Assembly: GCF_000970345.1 (NCBI RefSeq)
Contig: NZ_LAQU01000013.1
Span: 62,001-126,000 of the forward strand
Reading direction: 5' to 3'
Source of the DNA: Robbsia andropogonis
Lineage (GTDB): Bacteria > Pseudomonadota > Gammaproteobacteria > Burkholderiales > Burkholderiaceae
Length of the DNA: 64,000 bases
A program made the position numbers and the translations under genes. Shown in pieces: positions 59,443 to 64,000 of this stretch (position 1 is its first letter; each line of letters begins with the position of its first letter). The notes below the pieces were generated by a model that saw only the letters and a list, made by a program, of their open reading frames with translations, had not been told where the DNA came from and ran no database searches.

Positions 59443-60458
59443 GCATGGTGAGGACAGTCGAGACGGACGCCGCTAAATCAGTGTTGAAGAGAACGCCTAA
59501 GACAGCAACGAAGACAGCATCTGCAAAGCCGTCCGGCGATGACGTGGCGCCTCCGAGTTTGCCTGCGGCGCCGCGCAGTCTCGCGTTGATCGACGCGTTT
59601 TGCGATGCCTTGTGGCTGGAGCATGGGCTCGCAAAAAACACGCTCGAAGCGTATCGGCGCGATTTGCGTCTCTTCGCCGAATGGCTGGCCGCACATGGCG
59701 CGCCGCCGCTGGATGTCGCTGATGAGCCGGCGTTGACCGCCTATGTGGCCGCACGCGGCGATGGACGCGCGACATCCGCGAACCGACGGCTCGCGGCGTT
59801 CCGGCGATTCTATGCATGGGCGTTGCGAGAGCGGCATGTACAGCGCGATCCGACGCTGCGCCTCCGTGCCGCCAAGCGTCCGGCGCGTTTTCCCTCGACG
59901 CTGTCCGAGAAGCAGGTGGAAAGCTTGTTGGCGGCACCGGATGTCGACACCGATCTCGGGCTGCGCGATCGCACGATGCTGGAGCTGATGTACGCGAGTG
60001 GGTTGCGTGTCTCGGAACTGGTGAATTTGAAAACGGTCGAGATGGGACTGAACGAGGGTGTACTCCGCGTCTTCGGCAAGGGGTCGAAGGAACGTTTGGT
60101 GCCTTTTGGCGATGAGGCGCAGGAATGGCTGCAACGCTATCTGCGCTCCGCGCGTCCCGGTTTGTTGGGCGCCCGCAGCGCCAACGCATTGTTCGTTACC
60201 GCGCGTGGGGAGGGCATGACGCGGCAGGCTTTCTGGTATCTGATCAAGCGCTACGCGTTGCGCGCCGATATCCGCGGGCCGTTATCGCCTCACACCCTGC
60301 GCCATGCGTTCGCCACGCATCTGCTCGATCACGGCGCGGATCTGCGGGCGGTGCAGATGCTGCTCGGCCATGCCGATATTTCGACCACGCAAATCTATAC
60401 GCACGTGGCGCGTGAACGCTTGCGGACGCTGCACGCGCGCCACCATCCACGGGGATAG
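59439..60458 (+). CDS. xerD: Site-specific tyrosine recombinase XerD
   Basis: With XerC it resolves chromosome dimers at dif. 339 residues: SAM-like N-terminal domain (SRSLALIDAF to FYAWAL) and catalytic domain with Arg in YASGLRVSELVNLK, Lys in GKGSKERLVPFG, HxxR in LSPHTLRHAFATHLLDHGA, His in LLGHADISTTQ and the nucleophile Tyr in IYTHVARERL. A Lys/Thr/Ala-rich N-terminal extension of about 45 residues precedes the usual start. ATG 59439 follows AAGGA. XerD rather than XerC by overall likeness and the mid-operon position; no mobile-element context. Confidence 0.93.
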   Translation: MSMVRTVETDAAKSVLKRTPKTATKTASAKPSGDDVAPPSLPAAPRSLALIDAFCDALWLEHGLAKNTLEAYRRDLRLFAEWLAAHGAPPLDVADEPALTAYVAARGDGRATSANRRLAAFRRFYAWALRERHVQRDPTLRLRAAKRPARFPSTLSEKQVESLLAAPDVDTDLGLRDRTMLELMYASGLRVSELVNLKTVEMGLNEGVLRVFGKGSKERLVPFGDEAQEWLQRYLRSARPGLLGARSANALFVTARGEGMTRQAFWYLIKRYALRADIRGPLSPHTLRHAFATHLLDHGADLRAVQMLLGHADISTTQIYTHVARERLRTLHARHHPRG

Positions 60459-60460
60459 CA

Positions 60461-60958
60461 GTGAAGAAGAAAGACCACGTATCGGAGACGCCCGCGACGC
60501 AGTTCCTGCGCAAGCACGCGGTGCCGTTCGAGGGGCATGCCTATGATTACGTCGAGCACGGCGGGACCGCCGAATCCGCGCGACAGCTCGGCGCCGATGA
60601 ACACAGCGTGGTGAAAACGTTGATCATGGAGGATGAACGGGCGCAGCCGCTGGTGGTGCTGATGCACGGCGACTGCAAGGTGTCGACGAAAAATCTGGCG
60701 CGTCAGGCGGGGGCGAAGCGAATTGAACCGTGCAAGCCCGATGTGGCGTCACGGCATTCCGGCTATTTGGTAGGGGGCACCTCGCCGTTCGGCCTGCGCA
60801 AGGCCATGCCGATCTACGTGGAATCGAGCATCCTGTTGCTGCCACGCATTTTCATCAATGGCGGCCGTCGCGGGTATCTGGTAAGCCTGGCGCCGTCGGT
60901 TCTTACCACGGTACTTGCTGCCGCGCCGGTCGAGTGCGCGCTGTACGACACGGACTGA
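60461..60958 (+). CDS. ybaK: YbaK-type Cys-tRNA(Pro)/Cys-tRNA(Cys) deacylase
   Basis: A 165-residue trans-editing domain protein that clears mischarged Cys-tRNA(Pro). YDYVEHGGTAESARQLGAD, the catalytic Lys in HSVVKTLIMEDE, MHGDCKVSTKNLAR and GYLVGGTSPFGLRKAMPIY are family hallmarks. The start is GTG 60461 with a GGGGA ribosome-binding site, two bases after xerD, so the genes are cotranscribed. Confidence 0.93.
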   Translation: MKKKDHVSETPATQFLRKHAVPFEGHAYDYVEHGGTAESARQLGADEHSVVKTLIMEDERAQPLVVLMHGDCKVSTKNLARQAGAKRIEPCKPDVASRHSGYLVGGTSPFGLRKAMPIYVESSILLLPRIFINGGRRGYLVSLAPSVLTTVLAAAPVECALYDTD

Positions 60959-61063
60959 CCGATCGGGGGCGCCATCGCGGCCTGCATTGCGAAGGTCAAT
61001 AGCGCGACGCCGAGACGTGGCTCGACGGTCCCTGCGCTGATCGGGCAAACCCTTGCGGGCCGA

Positions 61064-61091
61064 TTGCTTGCTGCCGCCGACGCGGTACAAT
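61064..61091 (+). promoter_or_regulatory. Putative sigma-70 promoter of plsY
   Basis: TTGCTT (61064-61069), 16 bases, TACAAT (61086-61091), in the 202-base gap between ybaK and plsY. Start expected near 61098. Confidence 0.45.
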
Positions 61092-61160
61092 CGCGGCGGT
61101 CCGTGGTTGTCCGTCAGGCATGACCCGGTCCGTTTTCCAGATGCTCCAGCGAGATCCGTC

Positions 61161-61787
61161 TTGATCAGCCAACTCATTGCCGTCGTGCTCAGCTATCTGC
61201 TGGGCTCCGTTTCATTTGCCGTCGTCGTCAGTGCGGCGATGGGATTATCGGACCCTCGCTCCTATGGGTCGGGTAACCCCGGCGCCACCAATGTGCTGCG
61301 CAGCGGCAATCGGAAGGCGGCAATTCTGACGCTGGTCGGGGATGCGTTGAAGGGCTGGCTGGCGGTCTGGCTCGTGAGCCTATGGGTGCACACGCATGGT
61401 TGGACTGCGCCGGATGCCCAGTGCGCGATTGCCGCTTCCGGCATCGCGGTCTTTGTCGGGCATCTCTGGCCGATATTTTTCCGCTTCCAGGGCGGCAAGG
61501 GCGTTGCCACCGCCGCCGGCGTCCTGTTCGCGATTCACCCGTTGTTGGGACTGGCGACGTTGGCAACGTGGCTGGTGATGGCCGCCGTGTTTCGCTATTC
61601 GTCGCTGGCAGCGTTGGCGGCAGCGCTGGCGGCGCCGTTTTATCACGCCTGGCTCTCGGGCGGTGCAAACCGCATCACGTGGGCCGTCGCGGTGATGAGC
61701 CTGCTGCTGATCTGGCGCCATAAAGCCAATATCACCAAGCTGCTCTCCGGCACGGAAAGCAAGCTGGGCGGCAAGAAGAAAACGTAA
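61161..61787 (+). CDS. plsY: Glycerol-3-phosphate acyltransferase PlsY
   Basis: An inner-membrane enzyme that uses acyl-phosphate to acylate glycerol 3-phosphate at the start of phospholipid synthesis. The three PlsY motifs are visible: [35 protein letters not shown], and the final cytoplasmic [21 protein letters not shown] 61161 gives an N-terminus ([18 protein letters not shown]) that matches the family; the open frame from 61053 does not. Its TAA abuts the yajQ stop with no base between them. Confidence 0.94.
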   Translation: MISQLIAVVLSYLLGSVSFAVVVSAAMGLSDPRSYGSGNPGATNVLRSGNRKAAILTLVGDALKGWLAVWLVSLWVHTHGWTAPDAQCAIAASGIAVFVGHLWPIFFRFQGGKGVATAAGVLFAIHPLLGLATLATWLVMAAVFRYSSLAALAAALAAPFYHAWLSGGANRITWAVAVMSLLLIWRHKANITKLLSGTESKLGGKKKT

Positions 61788-62273
61788 TCAGTCGCGGAAG
61801 TTGTTGAAGTCGAGGGGGGTGTCCGTGATTTCCTTCTTCAACAGGGCGATGGTCGATTGCAGGTCGTCGCGCTTGCCGCCGGACACACGAACCGCATCGC
61901 CTTGAATGCTGGCCTGGACCTTGATCTTGCTGTCCTTGATCGTTTTCACGATCTTCTTCGCCAAGTCGCCGCTGACGCCTTTCTTGATCGTGATGACTTG
62001 CTTGACCTTGTCGCCGCCCACCTTCTCGATCTTGCCGTAGTCGAGGAAGCGGACATCCACATTCCGCTTGGCCATCTTCGACACCATGACATCCTTGACC
62101 TGACCGAGCTTGAAATCGTCATCGGCATGGACTGTCAGTTCCGTGTCCTTATGTTCCAGGCGTGAATCCGATCCCTTGAAGTCGAAGCGCGTCGAGATCT
62201 CCTTGTTCGCTTGTTCAACTGCGTTCTTCACTTCGATCATGTTGGCTTCGCAAACGACGTCGAATGTTGGCAT
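61788..62273 (-). CDS. yajQ: YajQ-family cyclic-di-GMP-binding/nucleotide-binding protein
   Basis: A 161-residue YajQ protein ([60 protein letters not shown], split at the K). In Xanthomonas a homologue binds cyclic di-GMP; in other hosts the role is open. Complete and of normal length, divergent from murB and convergent with plsY. Confidence 0.95.
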   Translation of the reverse strand: MPTFDVVCEANMIEVKNAVEQANKEISTRFDFKGSDSRLEHKDTELTVHADDDFKLGQVKDVMVSKMAKRNVDVRFLDYGKIEKVGGDKVKQVITIKKGVSGDLAKKIVKTIKDSKIKVQASIQGDAVRVSGGKRDDLQSTIALLKKEITDTPLDFNNFRD

Positions 62274-62331
62274 GGTGCTTTACTCCTGATAGCGCTGATA
62301 GGGCTACCCGCGTTTCGAGATCGCGGGCCGT

Positions 62332-62337
62332 TATAAT
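62332..62337 (+). promoter_or_regulatory. Possible -10 box upstream of murB
   Basis: TATAAT lies 95 bases before the murB ATG in the yajQ-murB divergent region. A convincing -35 box at the right distance is missing. Confidence 0.35.
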
Positions 62338-62432
62338 CTCTGACCGCGTCATTTTACCGTTGTCGGCCCGCCGGGCGATATGGCCCCCCCGATCGCGCCG
62401 CTCCACTGATCCCGTTTCCCGCCGATACGCCA

Positions 62433-63675
62433 ATGTCCGTCGATGCTTCGCCCACCCCTTCCGCAGCCACTTCCGGCCACGCCACCGGGACCGTGGCGTC
62501 CAGCCATCCGGTGACGGGGGGGGATGCCACCGGCCAGGCCACGGCCGCGCGCCATGCACCGGTGCGGGACTGGTTGATACCGGACGTTGCCTTACGGCAA
62601 TGGAATACGTTCGGATTCGATGTGCGCGCCCGTTTCGGCGCGACCGTCGACAGCGCGGACGCACTATGGGCGGTGTTGCGTGATCCACGGGTGGCCGGCC
62701 TGCCGGTCCACGTTCTCGGGGGGGGGCAGCAACATCGTGCTGACTGGCGACCTCGATGCGCTGGTCATCCGCATCGCCCTGCGCGGGCGGTCGATTGTAT
62801 CCGCTTCGACTGCCACCGGGGTCGGGCATGTCGCGAGTGCGGCGTCGGCGCGCCCGCATGACGATCGGTCCGAAATCCATCCTGCGGCTGCCGACGTGGT
62901 CCGCGTCCGGGCCGGTGCCGGCGAGCCGTGGCACGCGTTTGTCGACTGGACGCTGGCGCAGCGGTGCCCCGGCCTGGAAAACCTGGCATTGATCCCCGGC
63001 ACTGTGGGGGCCGCGCCGGTTCAGAACATCGGCGCGTATGGGGTCGAAATCGCCGACTTCTTCGACGTGCTGACCGCGATGGATCGCCATACCGGTGAAA
63101 TCCGGGAATTCAACCGTGACGACTGCCGTTTCGACTATCGAGACAGCATCTTCAAGCAGACCGACGGTCAGCGCTGGATCATTCTCTCCGTGACGTTTGC
63201 CCTGCCTCGCCGGTGGACGCCCCGCCGTGCCTACGCGGATCTCGACCAGGTGCTGCAGGCGCGTCACTGCGCGATGCCAACGCCGCGGGACATCTTCGAT
63301 GCCGTCGTCGCCGTGCGCCAAGCCAAATTACCCGATCCGGCCGTGATTGGCAATGCCGGCAGTTTCTTCAAGAATCCGGTGATCGACGCCGTGCGGCATG
63401 CCGCGTTGAAGGGCCGGGAACCGGACCTTGTGTCGTACGCCCAGGCGGACGGTGGGTACAAGCTGGCGGCGGGCTGGATGATCGATCGATGCGGGTGGAA
63501 GGGGCGAGGCCTTGATGCAGACAGTCCTGCCCGTGTTCATGACCGGCAGGCGCTGGTGTTGACCAACGCTGGCGGTGCGACCGGTAGCCAGATCATGGCG
63601 CTGGCCGAACGGATCGCCAACGATGTGGAGCGGCGTTTTGGCGTGCGCCTGGAGGCCGAGCCGCGGGTGCTCTAG
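62433..63675 (+). CDS. murB: UDP-N-acetylenolpyruvoylglucosamine reductase MurB, interrupted by a frameshift at a G9 run
   Basis: MurB reduces the enolpyruvyl group in peptidoglycan precursor synthesis. The start ATG 62433 reads a Thr/Ala/Gly-rich extension and then the true MurB N-terminus ([30 protein letters not shown]). At the run of nine G at 62718-62726 the frame is lost and runs to a stop at 62861. The family sequence resumes one base on ([11 protein letters not shown]), then [34 protein letters not shown] and the final [12 protein letters not shown] to 63675. Removing one G restores a 413-residue protein. A Ser/Ala/His-rich insert lies near residues 125-155. MurB is normally essential, so a one-base sequence error is the leading explanation, slippage second. 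Confidence 0.9.
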
Positions 63676-63695
63676 GCACGCACGGATAAAAAAGT

Positions 63696-63724
63696 GGCCC
63701 GCCGACGCTACCGTCAGGCGGGCC
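63696..63724 (-). terminator. Intrinsic terminator of argG
   Basis: On the minus strand GGCCCGCC and its complement (63696-63703 with 63717-63724) form an 8-bp stem, followed by an ACTTTTTT tail. It lies about 80 bases after the argG stop and may also serve murB from the other side. Confidence 0.85.
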
Positions 63725-63801
63725 TCTGCTTGTTCCGTGCCGGAATGCGTACGTGGTCAGAGCGCATGGGAATGCATCCCACGCCCCGACCGTCGATTGT
63801 C

Positions 63802-64000
63802 TTACCCGCGTTGACGACGGGCGTTTTCGGCGATCCGCATGCGCAACGCATTCAGCTTGATGAAGCCGCCGGCGTCAGCTTGGTTGTATGCGCCGCCATC
63901 GTCATCGAACGTGGCGATCGTCTTATCGAACAAAGTGTCCTTCGAATCACGCGCAACCACGGAGACGCTGCCCTTGTATAGCTTCAGGCGGACCCATCCG
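63802..64000 (-). CDS. argG: Argininosuccinate synthase, C-terminal end (cut by window edge)
   Basis: The last 65 codons of a gene entering from the right. It reads [20 protein letters not shown], then [17 protein letters not shown] and [18 protein letters not shown] to TAA at 63802-63804. This matches the C-terminus of the ArgG type found in Ralstonia/Cupriavidus and relatives, which joins citrulline and aspartate in arginine synthesis. Everything upstream, including the ATP site, lies outside the window. Followed by an intrinsic terminator. Confidence 0.9.
   Translation of the reverse strand, partial: GWVRLKLYKGSVSVVARDSKDTLFDKTIATFDDDGGAYNQADAGGFIKLNALRMRIAENARRQRG

Noticed and set aside
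59439..60458. Tyrosine recombinase as evidence of a mobile element
   Set aside because: The sequence and its place in a queG-xerD-ybaK operon mark it as chromosomal XerD; no att sites or phage genes nearby.
1..64000. CRISPR arrays, insertion sequences, tRNA or rRNA genes
   Set aside because: No regularly spaced direct repeats, transposase-like ORFs or RNA-gene signatures were seen on either strand.

Overview
The window is 64 kb of GC-rich bacterial chromosome from a beta-proteobacterium of the Burkholderiaceae (Burkholderia sensu lato; I cannot fix genus or species). The evidence is the protein sequences and the core gene order: recG-oxyR-dps-ubiA, recN-nadK-hrcA-hemH-hslR-grpE-dnaK-dnaJ-pabBC, panB-dck-folK-pcnB-HAD-hda divergent from purM, miaA-mutL, tsaE-queG-xerD, plsY, yajQ, murB, argG. 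I found no tRNA, rRNA, CRISPR, prophage or insertion sequence. recG is cut by the left edge and argG by the right edge.

Layout. (1) 1-5.7 kb: recG, the peroxide sensor oxyR, an AT-rich spacer with a possible 39-codon gene, a Dps ferritin and ubiA. (2) 5.7-11.6 kb: a D-amino-acid catabolic cluster: a PLP/Zn D-serine-dehydratase-like enzyme, an RpiR-type regulator, an N-acyl-D-amino-acid deacylase, RidA and a GntP/DsdX-type permease. Two near-identical palindromes flank its probable promoter. (3) 11.6-19.3 kb: a mixed accessory stretch. A protein with a pertussis-toxin-S1-like ADP-ribosyltransferase signature, a YiiX-like permuted papain/NlpC-P60 protein and an unrecognised protein with a confused start lie among yggS, lrgAB, a D-lactate-dehydrogenase-type flavoprotein and a PduO-type adenosyltransferase. 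(4) 19.3-27.4 kb, minus strand: yhdP, tldD and a DAHP synthase gene preceded by what looks like a complete Phe/Tyr transcription attenuator (promoter, leader peptide, terminator). (5) 27.4-43.6 kb: glnE, recN, nadK and the heat-shock block hrcA to dnaJ, followed by fused pabBC. (6) 43.7-50 kb, minus strand: hda to panB. (7) 50-64 kb: purM, miaA, mutL, dedA, amiC, tsaE, queG, xerD, ybaK-like, plsY, yajQ, murB (frameshifted at a G9 run) and the argG 3' end.

How it fits together. Most of the window is housekeeping. The parts worth most attention are the aroG attenuator, the ADP-ribosyltransferase-like protein, and the D-amino-acid operon, in which import, deacylation, deamination, enamine clearance by RidA and regulation are encoded side by side. 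A trait seen across the window is that many core enzymes (PcnB, TsaE, RecN, GlnE, MurB, HemH, deoxynucleoside kinase) carry Ala/Thr/Ser/Gly/Asp-rich extensions or inserts. Another is that many probable start codons are TTG or GTG.
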